DNA of 64,000 nucleotides, from the NCBI RefSeq assembly GCF_014202995.1, contig NZ_JACHIA010000026.1:1-64000 (forward strand). Direction: 5' to 3'. The notes beneath the pieces were generated by a model that was not told the origin of the DNA, ran no database searches, and was given only the letters and a program-made list of their open reading frames with translations. Source of the stretch: Longimicrobium terrae (GTDB lineage: Bacteria > Gemmatimonadota > Gemmatimonadetes > Longimicrobiales > Longimicrobiaceae). The translations under genes and the position numbers were made by a program. Within the stretch, counting starts at the first letter, position 1. Every line of letters begins with the position of its first letter. Positions 32,095 to 41,156 of the stretch are shown piece after piece.

Positions 32095-33276
32095 ATGGTC
32101 CGCGTTTCTCCCGACGTCGAGTCCGTACCGCCCGAGCCCATGCCGGCCGGCGGCATGCCTCTCCCCCCCACCGGCAATGGCCCCCGCGGCGGCGGCGTGG
32201 TGTGGACGCGGGTGGTGACCCTGGTGCTGGCCTGGGGCTTCACCTTCGCGGTGCTGTTCATCAGCTGGTCCACCATCCAGGCCCGGCGCGCCAACCCCAC
32301 CGGGGTGCGGGTGCGGTGGGACTGGTACGTGGCACTGGTGGCGCTGGCGGCCGTGGTGCTCACCATGCTGTGGTGGACGTGGAAGTCGGTGTCTCCCGCG
32401 CAGCTGGCCAAGGGGCGGGTGCGCGGCGACTCGCAGTGGTCCATCGCGGCGCGCCACTTCAAGAAGAACCGGCTGGCCATGTTCGGGCTGGCCATCATGA
32501 TCCTGCTGTACGTCATCACGCTGCTGACGCCGCTGATCGCGCCGTACGACCCGGCCGCGCAGGGCGACATCATCACCTCGCGCTACCTGGCCCCGTCGGC
32601 CGAGCACCTGTTCGGCACCGACAAGTTCGGCCGCGACATCTTCAGCCGCACGCTGTACGGCTCGCAGATCTCGCTGTCCATCGGCTTCGTCGCTGTCGCC
32701 ATCAGCATCACGCTGGGGACGATGGTGGGCGCGCTGAGCGGCTACTTCGGCGGCTGGGTGGACGGCGTGCTGATGCGCTTCACGGACATGATGCTGGCGT
32801 TTCCGCGCCTGGTGCTGCTGATCGTGGTGATCGCCATCTTCGAGAACCCGTCGTTCTGGCTGGTGGTGGTGGTCCTGGGGCTGACGGGATGGATGGGCAC
32901 GTCGCGCATCGTGCGCGGCGAGGTGCTGAGCCTGCGTGAGCGCGAGTTCGTGCAGGCGGCGCGGGCGCTGGGGATGAACGACCTGCGCATCATCATGCGG
33001 CACGTCATCCCCAATACCATGGCGCCGGTGATCGTGTCGGCCACGCTGGGCATCGGCCTGACGATCCTGACGGAAGCGTCGCTGTCGTTCCTGGGCCTGG
33101 GCGTGCAGCCGCCCACGCCCACGTGGGGCAACATGGTGAGTGACGGGCGCGACGCGCTTACGCAGGCGTGGTGGATCGCCACCTTCCCCGGCCTGGCCAT
33201 CGTGCTGACCGTGGTCGCCTTCAACCTGCTGGGCGACGGCCTGCGCGACGCGCTGGACCCGCGCCTGCGGACCTGA
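32095..33276 (+). CDS. ABC transporter permease (DppC/OppC type) with long N-terminal extension
   Basis: The 393-residue protein's second half is a standard DppC ('HLFGTDKFGRDIFSRTLYGS', EAA loop 'EFVQAARALGMNDLRIIMRH', 'LSFLGLGVQPPTPTWGNM'). Ahead of the OppC_N segment ('ARHFKKNRLAMFGLAIMILL', about residue 120) lies an unusual extension of about 115 residues. It has a proline-rich start and two extra hydrophobic segments, giving about eight in all against the usual six. ATG at 32095, three bases after the previous stop. Two Uma2-type genes follow before the ATPases. Confidence 0.9.
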   Translation: MVRVSPDVESVPPEPMPAGGMPLPPTGNGPRGGGVVWTRVVTLVLAWGFTFAVLFISWSTIQARRANPTGVRVRWDWYVALVALAAVVLTMLWWTWKSVSPAQLAKGRVRGDSQWSIAARHFKKNRLAMFGLAIMILLYVITLLTPLIAPYDPAAQGDIITSRYLAPSAEHLFGTDKFGRDIFSRTLYGSQISLSIGFVAVAISITLGTMVGALSGYFGGWVDGVLMRFTDMMLAFPRLVLLIVVIAIFENPSFWLVVVVLGLTGWMGTSRIVRGEVLSLREREFVQAARALGMNDLRIIMRHVIPNTMAPVIVSATLGIGLTILTEASLSFLGLGVQPPTPTWGNMVSDGRDALTQAWWIATFPGLAIVLTVVAFNLLGDGLRDALDPRLRT

Positions 33277-33380
33277 TCTTTTCGCACGACGACGACTCCC
33301 GCGGTTCCGGTGTGGACCGCGGGCCCCGGCAGGACGCCGCATGGTGATCCCCCGGCCCGATGAACGCAGAGGTGAATGGC

Positions 33381-33989
33381 ATGTTCGCACACGCTGAGCA
33401 CCGATCGGACTGGGTCAGCTACGAAGACTTCCTCGCGAACGCCGAAGGAGTCCGGGCTGAATGGGTGGACGGGGAGATCCTGTACATGAGCCCGCAGACG
33501 GACCGGCACCTGCTGATCAGCGGGTTTCTCTACAAGGCGCTGGGCGGATACGTGCGCCTGAAGGGGATCGGCGGACGGGTGATGCAGGCCGGCTTTCAGG
33601 TGCGGCTGGGACCCAGAGTGGGGCGCGAGCCGGACGTGTCGTACGTGGCGCCGCAGAACATGCACCGGCTGACGCGGACGTTCGTGGAGGGGCCGGTAGA
33701 CCTGGCGGTGGAGGTGATCTCGCCCGACAGCCGCGTGCGCGACCGGCGCGACAAGCACCGCGAATACGCGCAGTACGGCGTGCGAGAGTACTGGCTGATC
33801 GACCCGGACAAGGAAACGATCGAGGTCTTTCACCTCGGTGCCGGAGGAGAGGTTTACGAGCCGGTCGCGCTCGGCACTCCCGCGCGCGTGACGAGCGACG
33901 TCATTCCGGGGTTGTGGATTGATCCAGTGTGGATGTGGGCCGACGATCCGGATGAGTTCGCGGCCTACAGGGAATGGGGATTGATCTGA
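33381..33989 (+). CDS. Uma2-family (DUF820) putative endonuclease, copy 1
   Basis: The 202-residue protein of the PD-(D/E)XK-like Uma2 family has '[14 protein letters not shown]', 'REPDVSYV', 'VDLAVEVISPDSRVRDRRDKHREYAQYGVREYWLID' in two adjoining pieces (E-V and R-E-Y-W-L-I-D), with acidic residues and lysine at the expected places. I chose the ATG at 33381 because it and copy 2 share the ribosome site AGAGGTG in front of ATGTTCGCA. It sits inside a transporter operon and is a tandem duplicate of 34138-34740. Function in the cell is unknown; these genes are often in multiple copies. Confidence 0.85.
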   Translation: MFAHAEHRSDWVSYEDFLANAEGVRAEWVDGEILYMSPQTDRHLLISGFLYKALGGYVRLKGIGGRVMQAGFQVRLGPRVGREPDVSYVAPQNMHRLTRTFVEGPVDLAVEVISPDSRVRDRRDKHREYAQYGVREYWLIDPDKETIEVFHLGAGGEVYEPVALGTPARVTSDVIPGLWIDPVWMWADDPDEFAAYREWGLI

Positions 33990-34027
33990 CGCGGAGCGAC
34001 GGGCCCGACCCGTACCGCGGGACGTGA
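33974..34027 (+). pseudogene. Scar of the ATPase gene start (17-codon remnant)
   Basis: ATG at 33974 overlaps the end of Uma2 copy 1 just as the real ATPase ATG (34725) overlaps Uma2 copy 2. The first nine codons read MGIDLTRSD against MGVDLTQSD in the real gene; after that similarity stops and a stop codon follows at 34025. It marks the joint of a tandem duplication. Confidence 0.7.
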
Positions 34028-34137
34028 TCTTTCCGTTGGATGAGAATGCTCCGCGAGTCCGGTGACCCGGACCGCGGTGACCGGCTGGACGCCGCGCATG
34101 GCGACCCCCCGGCCCGCTGAACGCAGAGGTGAATGGC

Positions 34138-34740
34138 ATGTTCGCACAGGCTGAGCACCGATCGGACAGAATCAGCTACGAAGACTTCCTCGCGAACGCC
34201 GACGGAGTCCGGGCTGAATGGGTGGACGGGGAGATCCTGTACGCGAGTCCGCGAACGGACCGGCATCTGCTGATCATGCGCTTTCTTTCTTCCGTGCTCG
34301 ACGGCTACGTCGACCGCAAGGGAATCGGCGGACTGGTGGGGCCCGCGGGATTTCAGGTGCGGCTGGGCCGCTCCGGGCGCGAACCGGACGTGTTCTATCT
34401 GGCGCCCGAGCACATGGACCGTTTTCACCGCACGTACGTGCAGGGCGCGGTGGACCTGGCGGTGGAGATCCTGAGCCCCGAAAGCCGCGTGCGCGACCGG
34501 CGCGAAAAGTTCAGGGAGTACGCCGAGGCCGGCGTGCGCGAGTACTGGATCATCGATCCGGAAGCGGAGACGATGGAACCGTACCGGCTGTCCGCGGGCG
34601 GTGCGTACGAACCGGCGCCGCTGGACGGCGCGGGACGTGTAACGAGCGAAGTGATCCCCGGGCTGTGGATTGACCCGACGTGGATGTGGGTGGAGCGGCC
34701 GAGCCAGTGGACCGCGTACAGGGAATGGGGGTTGATTTGA
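34138..34740 (+). CDS. Uma2-family (DUF820) putative endonuclease, copy 2
   Basis: The 200-residue paralogue of the preceding Uma2 gene has the same domain order ('[14 protein letters not shown]', 'REPDVFYL', '[20 protein letters not shown]', 'REYWIIDPE'). It keeps the acidic and lysine positions expected of the fold. The ATG at 34138 has the shared AGAGGTG site. Its end overlaps the ATPase start by 16 bases, so the two are translationally linked. It diverges from copy 1 mainly in the middle (residues 45-80). Confidence 0.85.
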   Translation: MFAQAEHRSDRISYEDFLANADGVRAEWVDGEILYASPRTDRHLLIMRFLSSVLDGYVDRKGIGGLVGPAGFQVRLGRSGREPDVFYLAPEHMDRFHRTYVQGAVDLAVEILSPESRVRDRREKFREYAEAGVREYWIIDPEAETMEPYRLSAGGAYEPAPLDGAGRVTSEVIPGLWIDPTWMWVERPSQWTAYREWGLI

Positions 34741-35882
34741 CGCAGAGCGACATCCACGTGGTCCCGGCGGCGGGAAGCGGGCCGATTCTGCAGGTGGAAA
34801 ACCTGCGCACCTGGTTCAGCACCGACAACGGCGTGGCGCGGGCGGTGGACGGCGTGTCGTTTCACGTGAACCCCGGCGAAACGCTGGGGATCGTGGGCGA
34901 GTCCGGCAGCGGCAAGAGCGTCACCTCGCTTTCGGTGATGCGCCTGATTCCGCAGCCGCCGGGCAAGATCCAGGACGGATCCAAAATCCTGTTCCGCGGA
35001 TCCAATGGCGAAATGGAAGACCTGGCGCGCGCGTCGGAGCAGCGGATGCGGCAGATCCGCGGCAACGACATCGCCATGATCTTTCAGGAGCCCATGACCT
35101 CGCTGAACCCCGTGTTCACGGTGGGCGAGCAGATCATGGAATCGCTGCGGCTGCACCAGGGGCTCAGCAAGAAGGCCGCGCGCACCCGCGCCATCGAGAT
35201 GCTGCAGCTGGTGGGCATTCCCATTCCGGACCAGCGGGTGGACGAGTATCCGCACCAGCTGTCCGGCGGCATGCGGCAGCGGGTGATGATCGCCATGGCG
35301 CTGGCGTGCGACCCCAAGCTGCTGATCGCGGACGAACCCACGACGGCGCTGGACGTGACGATTCAGGCCCAGATCCTGGAGCTGCTGAACAAGCTGCAGC
35401 AGGAGCTGGGGATGAGCATCATCCTGATCACGCACGACCTGGGCGTGGTGGCCGAGACGTGCGACCGGGTGATCGTGATGTACGCCGGCCAGGTGTTTGA
35501 AGAGGGGCCGGTGGACGACGTGTTCCACAATCCCCAGAACCCGTACACCGAGGGGCTGCTGCGCTCCATGCCCAAGCTGGGGCAGGACGTGGGGCGCCTG
35601 GCGGTGATTCCGGGCGTGGTGCCCTCGCCGCTCAACTGGCCGCAGGGGTGCCGCTTTCAGGACCGCTGCCCGTACAGCTGGGAAAAGCCGGAAAAGGAAG
35701 AGCCGCCCCTGTTCGAGGTCGGTCCGGGCCGCCGCAACAAGTGCTGGCTGGTGAAGTACCCGGAGCGCCGCGCCATGGGCGGATGGACGGATGGAAGCAC
35801 GCTGGCGGGCACCGCCGCCGCCACGCCCGTCGCGGGCGAGCTGCCGGATGTGCCGGCCGCTGACGACTTGGAGGTTCTGTAG
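34725..35882 (+). CDS. ABC transporter ATP-binding protein (DppD/OppD type)
   Basis: The 385-residue ATPase has Walker A GESGSGKS (about residue 59), Q-loop '[13 protein letters not shown]', signature LSGGMRQR, Walker B '[12 protein letters not shown]' and H-loop 'LITHDLGV'. The C-terminal oligopeptide/dipeptide extension carries the Cys cluster '[16 protein letters not shown]...KCWL', possibly an iron-sulfur or metal site as in DppD relatives. The ATG at 34725 overlaps Uma2 copy 2. Its stop TAG touches the next ATG. It energises uptake with the next ATPase. Confidence 0.93.
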   Translation: MGVDLTQSDIHVVPAAGSGPILQVENLRTWFSTDNGVARAVDGVSFHVNPGETLGIVGESGSGKSVTSLSVMRLIPQPPGKIQDGSKILFRGSNGEMEDLARASEQRMRQIRGNDIAMIFQEPMTSLNPVFTVGEQIMESLRLHQGLSKKAARTRAIEMLQLVGIPIPDQRVDEYPHQLSGGMRQRVMIAMALACDPKLLIADEPTTALDVTIQAQILELLNKLQQELGMSIILITHDLGVVAETCDRVIVMYAGQVFEEGPVDDVFHNPQNPYTEGLLRSMPKLGQDVGRLAVIPGVVPSPLNWPQGCRFQDRCPYSWEKPEKEEPPLFEVGPGRRNKCWLVKYPERRAMGGWTDGSTLAGTAAATPVAGELPDVPAADDLEVL

Positions 35883-37187
35883 ATGGCGGCCACGCCGGAA
35901 GGGCGCACCCCCGCGGGGGGACAGGGCGCCGGAGATGGACTGCGCAGCGGGGGCGAGCAGGCACACGCCGCAAGCGAGCCGCTGATCGGCGCGGGGGTGG
36001 AGCGCGCCGCCGCGGGCGGGAACGCGGCGACTGCGTCCAGCCGCGCCGTGCACAAGGCGGGATCCGCCGCCGCCGCGCTGCCCCCCGCCAAGGGCGACAG
36101 CGATCTGCGCGGCGAAACGCCCGACGACATGGAGGCGCCGGAAGGCTCGCTCCTGGTGGTGCGCAAGCTGAAGAAGTACTTCCCCATCCGGAAGGGCTTC
36201 TTCAACAGCCACGTGGGCGACGTCAAGGCGGTGGACGGGGTCTCGTTCTTCCTTGGCCGCGGCGAAACGCTGGGGCTGGTGGGCGAATCCGGCTGCGGAA
36301 AGAGCACCACGGGACGCGCCATTCTGCGGCTGATCGAGCCCACGTCGGGCGAGGCGAGCTTTGACGGGCGCGACATCCTGGCGATGGACAAGACGGAGCT
36401 GCGCAAGATGCGGCGCCGGGTGCAGATCGTCTTCCAGGACCCGTACAGCTCGCTGAACCCGCGCATGACCATCAGCGACATGCTGCGGGAAGTGCTGTCG
36501 ATTCACGGGATCGCGACGGGGCAGAAGGCCAAGGACCGCATCGCCGAACTGCTGCGCGTGGTGGGGCTGCGGCCGGAGCACGCGGTGCGCTATCCGCACG
36601 AGTTCAGCGGCGGGCAGCGGCAGCGGCTGGGGATCGCGCGGGCCTTGGCGGTGGAGCCGGAGCTGATCGTGTGCGACGAGCCGGTGTCGGCGCTGGACGT
36701 GTCGGTGCAGGCGCAGGTCATCAATCTCATGCAGGACCTGCAGGACCAGCTGGGGCTGAGCTACCTGTTCATCGCCCACGACCTGTCGGTGGTGGAGCAC
36801 ATGGCCAACCGGGTGGCGGTCATGTACCTGGGGCGCATCGTGGAGCTGGCGGACAGCAAGGAGCTGTACCGCAACCCGCTGATGCCGTACACGCAGGCGC
36901 TGCTGTCGGCCGTCCCCATTCCGGACCCGCGGATCAAGCGCGAGCGCATCATGCTGCAGGGCGACGTCCCTTCGCCGGCCAATCCGCCGTCGGGGTGCCC
37001 GTTTCACCCGCGCTGCTACCATCCGCTCAAGGACCAGGACTGCGCCAACATCGTCCCGCCGCTGGCGGACAAGGGCGGCGGCCACTTCGCGGCGTGCATC
37101 AAGGTGCCGCTGGGGGCCGGCTACAACGGCCGCCCGCCGGGCTCGCTCCCCATCCTGGACCCCACGCCGCCGCGCGTGGCGATGTGA
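35883..37187 (+). CDS. ABC transporter ATP-binding protein (DppF/OppF type) with N-terminal extension
   Basis: The 434-residue protein begins with about 85 residues rich in Ala, Gly and Arg and of low complexity, not seen in typical DppF. The ATPase follows: '[15 protein letters not shown]', Walker A GESGCGKS, '[14 protein letters not shown]', signature FSGGQRQR, Walker B '[12 protein letters not shown]' and 'FIAHDLSV'. The C-terminal zinc-like region '[17 protein letters not shown]' is present. The ATG directly follows the previous stop. A shorter start near 36129 (ATGGAGGCG) is possible and would remove most of the extension. Confidence 0.92.
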   Translation: MAATPEGRTPAGGQGAGDGLRSGGEQAHAASEPLIGAGVERAAAGGNAATASSRAVHKAGSAAAALPPAKGDSDLRGETPDDMEAPEGSLLVVRKLKKYFPIRKGFFNSHVGDVKAVDGVSFFLGRGETLGLVGESGCGKSTTGRAILRLIEPTSGEASFDGRDILAMDKTELRKMRRRVQIVFQDPYSSLNPRMTISDMLREVLSIHGIATGQKAKDRIAELLRVVGLRPEHAVRYPHEFSGGQRQRLGIARALAVEPELIVCDEPVSALDVSVQAQVINLMQDLQDQLGLSYLFIAHDLSVVEHMANRVAVMYLGRIVELADSKELYRNPLMPYTQALLSAVPIPDPRIKRERIMLQGDVPSPANPPSGCPFHPRCYHPLKDQDCANIVPPLADKGGGHFAACIKVPLGAGYNGRPPGSLPILDPTPPRVAM

Positions 37188-37207
37188 TCCGGGCCGGGTG
37201 ATGGACA

Positions 37208-37243
37208 CGCGGGGCGCGGCAGATGGATCGCCGCGCCCCGCGC
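37208..37243 (+). terminator. Terminator of the ABC transporter genes
   Basis: CGCGGGGCGCGG / CCGCGCCCCGCG with an 11-base loop, about 20 bases after the last ATPase stop. Confidence 0.7.
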
Positions 37244-37367
37244 CTCATCCCTCCCGAGCCGCATTCTTTCGCGGCGGATGCGCGGAAGGCCCGAGGCGGA
37301 CCTCGCGTCGGGCATGCAAATCATTGCCATCACGAAACCTCGACTGCTGATTTCGGGAGCTTTTTCC

Positions 37368-37871
37368 ATGCGGCTTCGCGATTCCCTGCGCCGGCTGGCG
37401 GCGCGCCTGACCCTGTCGCTCGTCCCGGCCGCGGGAGGTGCGGCGATGCACGCGCCCGCGGCCGTGGCGCAGGATGAGCTCTTTTCGCCCGAGATCTCCA
37501 ACTACCGGCTGACCGCGCCCACGCTGCAGAAGTGGATGCAGGCGTCGCGCAACCTGGAGGCGCTGCAGGGGCAGCCGATGCACATCGACGACCAGATGCC
37601 GGTGTCCCGGGCGGACGATGAACTCGGGGAGATCGCGGGGCTCATCGACAGCGCGCCGCTCATGCGCAACGCCATCCGCAAGGCGGGGCTCTCCACCCGC
37701 GAGTACGTGCTGATCCAGTTCGCCCTTCTGGAGACGATGATCAGGTCGGGCGAGGTGGACGCACCCGGCGCGAGCGGGTTCGCGCGGATGCCGCCGGGCG
37801 TGGCCCGGGACAACATCCGCCTGTATCGCGAGCACAAGGCGGAGATCGAGCGCGCGATGCAGAATCTGTAG
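37368..37871 (+). CDS. Secreted protein of unknown family, paralogue 1
   Basis: The 167-residue protein has a signal peptide (ATG at 37368; cleavage probably after AAVAQ). The mature part is helical, without cysteines or known motifs. It shares a clear core with the protein at 38088: 'ISNYRLTAPTLQKWMQASRNL' / 'VSNHRLTMEGLEKFVTATRNL' (each shown up to its conserved end), 'IRKAGLSTREYV' and 'REHKAEIE'. I do not recognise the family. Tandem orientation, each with its own terminator, suggests duplicated but separately transcribed genes. Confidence 0.75.
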   Translation: MRLRDSLRRLAARLTLSLVPAAGGAAMHAPAAVAQDELFSPEISNYRLTAPTLQKWMQASRNLEALQGQPMHIDDQMPVSRADDELGEIAGLIDSAPLMRNAIRKAGLSTREYVLIQFALLETMIRSGEVDAPGASGFARMPPGVARDNIRLYREHKAEIERAMQNL

Positions 37872-37902
37872 GAGTGAGCGCAGCTGGTTGGTGGATGATG
37901 CG

Positions 37903-37938
37903 AGGGGCGCGGCGGATGAATTCCGTCGCGCCCCTCGT
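37903..37938 (+). terminator. Terminator of secreted paralogue 1
   Basis: CGAGGGGCGCG / CGCGCCCCTCG around a 14-base loop followed by TTCGT. Confidence 0.7.
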
Positions 37939-38087
37939 TCGTCCCCCTCCCGCTCTGCAACTTTCCCGGATCGCGCCGCGTAGGTGCCTATCAGGGCGGT
38001 GGACGCCGCCGGGGCGCGTGATTATCCTACGCTGCCCGCCCGTGCCGCCGCGCACGATTCTCATCGTCATCCCCAGGAGTTCATCCC

Positions 38088-38645
38088 ATGCAGCTTCTTG
38101 AATCTGCCCGCCGTGTGGCCGCGCGCGCAGCCCTGTTCGGCACGCTGGCCCTGGGCGCGGTGGTGGCGCACGCCCCGTCGGCTTCCGCCCAGTTCCCCAT
38201 GTTCACCGAAGAGGTGTCCAACCACCGCCTGACCATGGAGGGGCTGGAGAAGTTCGTGACGGCCACGCGCAACCTGGACGCGCTGGAAGACGAGAGCATC
38301 AACATGGAGAACCGGTTCGAGGTCTCCGAGAACGAGATGCCGGACATCGGCATGATCGCGTCGGCGTTCGAGAGCGAGCCGCTCATCCGCGACGCCATCG
38401 GCAAGGCGGGGCTTTCGAGCCGCGAGTACGTGACCTTCCTGTTCTCCATGGTGCAGACGATGTTCACCGCCACGATGGTGGAAATGGGCGGGGAGAGCGC
38501 GTTCGCGCAGATGGAGGCCGGCGTGCTGAAGGACAACGTGGCTTTCTTTCGCGAGCACAAGGACGAGATCCAGCGCCTGGCCTCGGAACTCGAGAGCCTC
38601 GCCGACGCCCACGGCGATCACGACGGCGACGACGACAGCAACTGA
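38088..38645 (+). CDS. Secreted protein of unknown family, paralogue 2
   Basis: The 185-residue protein has a signal peptide (cleavage after ASAQ). The core matches paralogue 1 at 'SNHRLTMEGLEKF', 'IGKAGLSSREYVTF' and 'FFREHKDEIQ'. It differs in an acidic, His-containing tail (DAHGDHDGDDDSN) that could bind a divalent metal. Predicted mostly helical. Family unknown. It ends at a strong terminator and faces the M28 peptidase gene across nested-repeat element B. Confidence 0.75.
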   Translation: MQLLESARRVAARAALFGTLALGAVVAHAPSASAQFPMFTEEVSNHRLTMEGLEKFVTATRNLDALEDESINMENRFEVSENEMPDIGMIASAFESEPLIRDAIGKAGLSSREYVTFLFSMVQTMFTATMVEMGGESAFAQMEAGVLKDNVAFFREHKDEIQRLASELESLADAHGDHDGDDDSN

Positions 38646-38665
38646 CCGTTGCGCGGGGGATGAGA

Positions 38666-38705
38666 ACGAGCGGCGGTGCGCGAAGTGCGCACCGCCGCTC
38701 GGCTT
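38666..38705 (+). terminator. Terminator of secreted paralogue 2
   Basis: GAGCGGCGGTGCGC / GCGCACCGCCGCTC with a 5-base loop, then GGCTTTT. Confidence 0.85.
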
Positions 38706-38713
38706 TTACGGAT

Positions 38714-38904
38714 CAACTGCTCTCACGCGGAGGTCGCGGAGGTCGCGGGGGAACAGCAGGGGGAAGAACATCGTCCGAATCCCCAATCCCCCTTATTTCT
38801 TTGGTTCTTTCTCTGCGCCTCTGCGTCTCTGCGTGAGGCCCTGTCTTTTACTCAGTTCCTCCGCGACCCCCGCGACCCCCGCGACCTCCGCGTGAGGGCA
38901 GTTG
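38714..38904. repeat. Nested inverted repeat element B (CAACTGC...GCAGTTG)
   Basis: Outer ends CAACTGC and GCAGTTG, then arms CTCACGCGGAGGTCGCGGAG (left) and its complement in the form CCGCGACCTCCGCGTGAG (right). On the right side an inner array CTCTGCGCCTCTGCGTCTCT is present without a clear left partner. It lies between convergent genes. Confidence 0.85.
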
Positions 38905-38911
38905 AACAGAC

Positions 38912-41011
38912 TCAGCGCCCGCCCAGAGCCCCGCGCGCATCACGAAGCGCCGCCGCCGCGCCCTCGAAGCGCGACGCAAGATCCGCGATCTCGCGCACGG
39001 TGAGTTCGGCGTTGCGGTCGCGCACGGCTTCGGAGATGGACGGAAACACGACGTTGCTGTAGCCGTTGTTTTCGTCCGCCGCGTAGATCAGCGCGCGGAA
39101 CCAGGGACGCGTGCGCAGCCCTTCCGGCCGGGTGAGCGCCCGCTCCACGCGCATGAGCGCCGCGTTGGTGCGCCGCAGCGTCTCGCGCCCGGGCGCGCCC
39201 GCCGCCAGCGCCGCGTCGCGCGCGGTGGCGAACTCCATCGCCGCCGTGCGCATCGCCTCGATCGCGTCGCCGAGCCGCGCGGTGGAGGCGGTAATCCCCT
39301 GCTTCTGGATCGCCGCATCCATCGCGGGGAGGTAGCCGCTCATGGTGCGCGCGAACTCGGCGTAGTCGTACGGCAGCACGTCGGCGTTGGCCAGGCGCAG
39401 CATGAGAGCGGCGCCCACCTGCGCCGCGGCGGCGTGCGCGCGGAACTCCGGATCGCCAAAGCGGCGCATCCACTCGAACGAATCGTACTGCGAGTGATAC
39501 ACGCCGTACGCGCCGCCGAAGCCCCACTCGGAGTGCGGAATGCCGAGGTGGTTGTAGAATCCGGCGAAGTCCGATCCGCCGCCCGGATCGTCCATGGCGG
39601 GCTCAAGCGAATCCGGCAGAAGCTCGCGCCGGCGCCACGCCTGGTACACGCTTCCCTGCCCCGACGGGTCGGGCACCCCGCGCGCCACCGACCGCAGCGC
39701 GGCACGCAGCGAGGGCGACCCGCCGCCGCTGAACGCCAGCCCGGTGGCGGCCACGTCCTGGTTCAGGTACGCCACGGCGCCGCGCATGAGGCGCGCGGAA
39801 TCCTGCTCCACGAACTCGGTGCTGCCGAACAGGCCCCACTCTTCGGCGTCCCACGTGGCGAACAGCACGGTACGGCGCGGCGGGTTGCCGGCGCGCGCCT
39901 GCTCCATCACCGCGCGCGCGGCCTCGATCACGCTCACCGTGCCGCTCACGTTGTCCGCCGCGCCGGGGCCCCAGCCGTCGCGGTGCCCGCCGATCACCAC
40001 GATCTCATCCGGGAACTCGCTCCCGCGGATGACGCCAAAGGTGTCGTGGATCTCCTTGTAGCCGCGGGTGGCGGCATCCGTCTGCACCTGCACGCGCGCG
40101 ACCACCGGGCCGGGACCCACGTGGTATCGGAACGGCAGCCCGCCCTGCCAGTCGCGGGGAATGCGCGTGCCCGCCAGCCCGCGCAGCAGTTCCGCCGCGT
40201 CGCCGTACGCCATGGGCACCACGGGAATGCGCGGGATCTCCATCTCCGATTCCGCCAGGCGACGCGCGCCTTCCACGCTGGGCCAGCCCGGGGTGGAGGG
40301 GTCGCCGTCGCCGTTCAGCACGCTGCCGCGCTGGATGGCGTCCGCGGGGCGCATGGGGCCTTCGGGATACACCTCGCCCACCTGGTATCCGTCATCGCGC
40401 GGATCGCTGTAGATGATGAGCGCCGCCGCCCCGTTGCGCTCCGCCTCGCGCGCCTTGATGCCGCGGAACGAGCGGCCGTAGCGCGCGATGGCGATCTTGC
40501 CGCGCACCCTCACGCCCAGCGAGTCCAGCCGCGCGTAGTCCTCGATCAGCCCGTAGTTGACGTACACGACTTCGGCGGTGACGTCGCCGGCGCCGCTGAA
40601 GCCGTTGGCCGCCGGGTACTGCGCCAGCCCGGAGGTGCTGTCGCCGGGGACGGCGGGCTCGCCCAGCTCCAGCTCGCGCATGTCCGGCGAGACGCGCCAC
40701 ACGTGCACGGAGGTGGCGTGCGGCATGTACACGCGGTAGGTGCGCACCTCGGTCTGCATGCCCATGGCGCGCATCTGCGCGATCACGTAGTCGCGGGTGC
40801 GCTCCTGCGCGGGGGTGCCGGCCACGTGCGTTTCGGCGCCGAGCGCGCGCGACAGGGTGCGCGCCCGGTCGGGGCTGGGCACCCGCACGGCGGCGGCTTC
40901 GGCGGTGCGCTGCCGGGCGGCCGCCGCGGCCGAGTAGCCGGTCAGGGGCTCCTGCGCGGCGAGCGCGGCCGGCAGCAGCGCCAGGGCAAGCGGAGCGAGA
41001 CGTCTGTACAC
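38912..41011 (-). CDS. Secreted M28-family peptidase (glutamate carboxypeptidase II-like)
   Basis: The 699-residue protein has a signal peptide (GTG at 41011 with GGAG 8 bases upstream; cleavage after LAAQ). A PA domain covers about residues 130-290. The M28 zinc peptidase core has 'IGGHRDGWGPGAADN' (His, Asp), 'TWDAEEWGLFGS' (Glu pair), 'LNQDVAATG' and 'GIPHSEWGF' (His). A helical transferrin-receptor-like dimer domain ends the chain. This is the GCPII/NAALADase architecture, so it probably removes C-terminal residues from extracellular peptides. The longer upstream frame lacks a signal. Confidence 0.92.
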   Translation of the reverse strand: MYRRLAPLALALLPAALAAQEPLTGYSAAAAARQRTAEAAAVRVPSPDRARTLSRALGAETHVAGTPAQERTRDYVIAQMRAMGMQTEVRTYRVYMPHATSVHVWRVSPDMRELELGEPAVPGDSTSGLAQYPAANGFSGAGDVTAEVVYVNYGLIEDYARLDSLGVRVRGKIAIARYGRSFRGIKAREAERNGAAALIIYSDPRDDGYQVGEVYPEGPMRPADAIQRGSVLNGDGDPSTPGWPSVEGARRLAESEMEIPRIPVVPMAYGDAAELLRGLAGTRIPRDWQGGLPFRYHVGPGPVVARVQVQTDAATRGYKEIHDTFGVIRGSEFPDEIVVIGGHRDGWGPGAADNVSGTVSVIEAARAVMEQARAGNPPRRTVLFATWDAEEWGLFGSTEFVEQDSARLMRGAVAYLNQDVAATGLAFSGGGSPSLRAALRSVARGVPDPSGQGSVYQAWRRRELLPDSLEPAMDDPGGGSDFAGFYNHLGIPHSEWGFGGAYGVYHSQYDSFEWMRRFGDPEFRAHAAAAQVGAALMLRLANADVLPYDYAEFARTMSGYLPAMDAAIQKQGITASTARLGDAIEAMRTAAMEFATARDAALAAGAPGRETLRRTNAALMRVERALTRPEGLRTRPWFRALIYAADENNGYSNVVFPSISEAVRDRNAELTVREIADLASRFEGAAAALRDARGALGGR

Positions 41012-41099
41012 GGGTCTCCGGGATGCGAAATGGTGGATCGGACGATCGACCCAAAGTACCCGCGCGCCACCGCCCGGGAAACCCGCCCCACGACGAGAA

Positions 41100-41135
41100 G
41101 TGCCCCGCATCCATCTTCGGATGCGGGGCGCTTTC
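41100..41135. terminator. Hairpin between the M28 and DoxX-like genes
   Basis: GCCCCGCATCC / GGATGCGGGGC with a 6-base loop. It lies beyond the stop of the leftward DoxX-like gene and is T-rich on the right side (GCTTTCTTG). Confidence 0.65.
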
Positions 41136-41156
41136 TTGTTCCCGGTCGATGAACTG

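Noticed and set aside
31003-33390. A 795-codon open frame on the - strand across the permease genes
   Set aside because: Antisense shadow of two typical permeases; highly Arg/His-rich, no domain.
34425-37208. A 927-codon open frame on the - strand across the ABC ATPase genes
   Set aside because: Antisense to two canonical ATPases; the product has no motif and is rich in Arg, His and Val, as expected from reverse-reading GC-rich genes.
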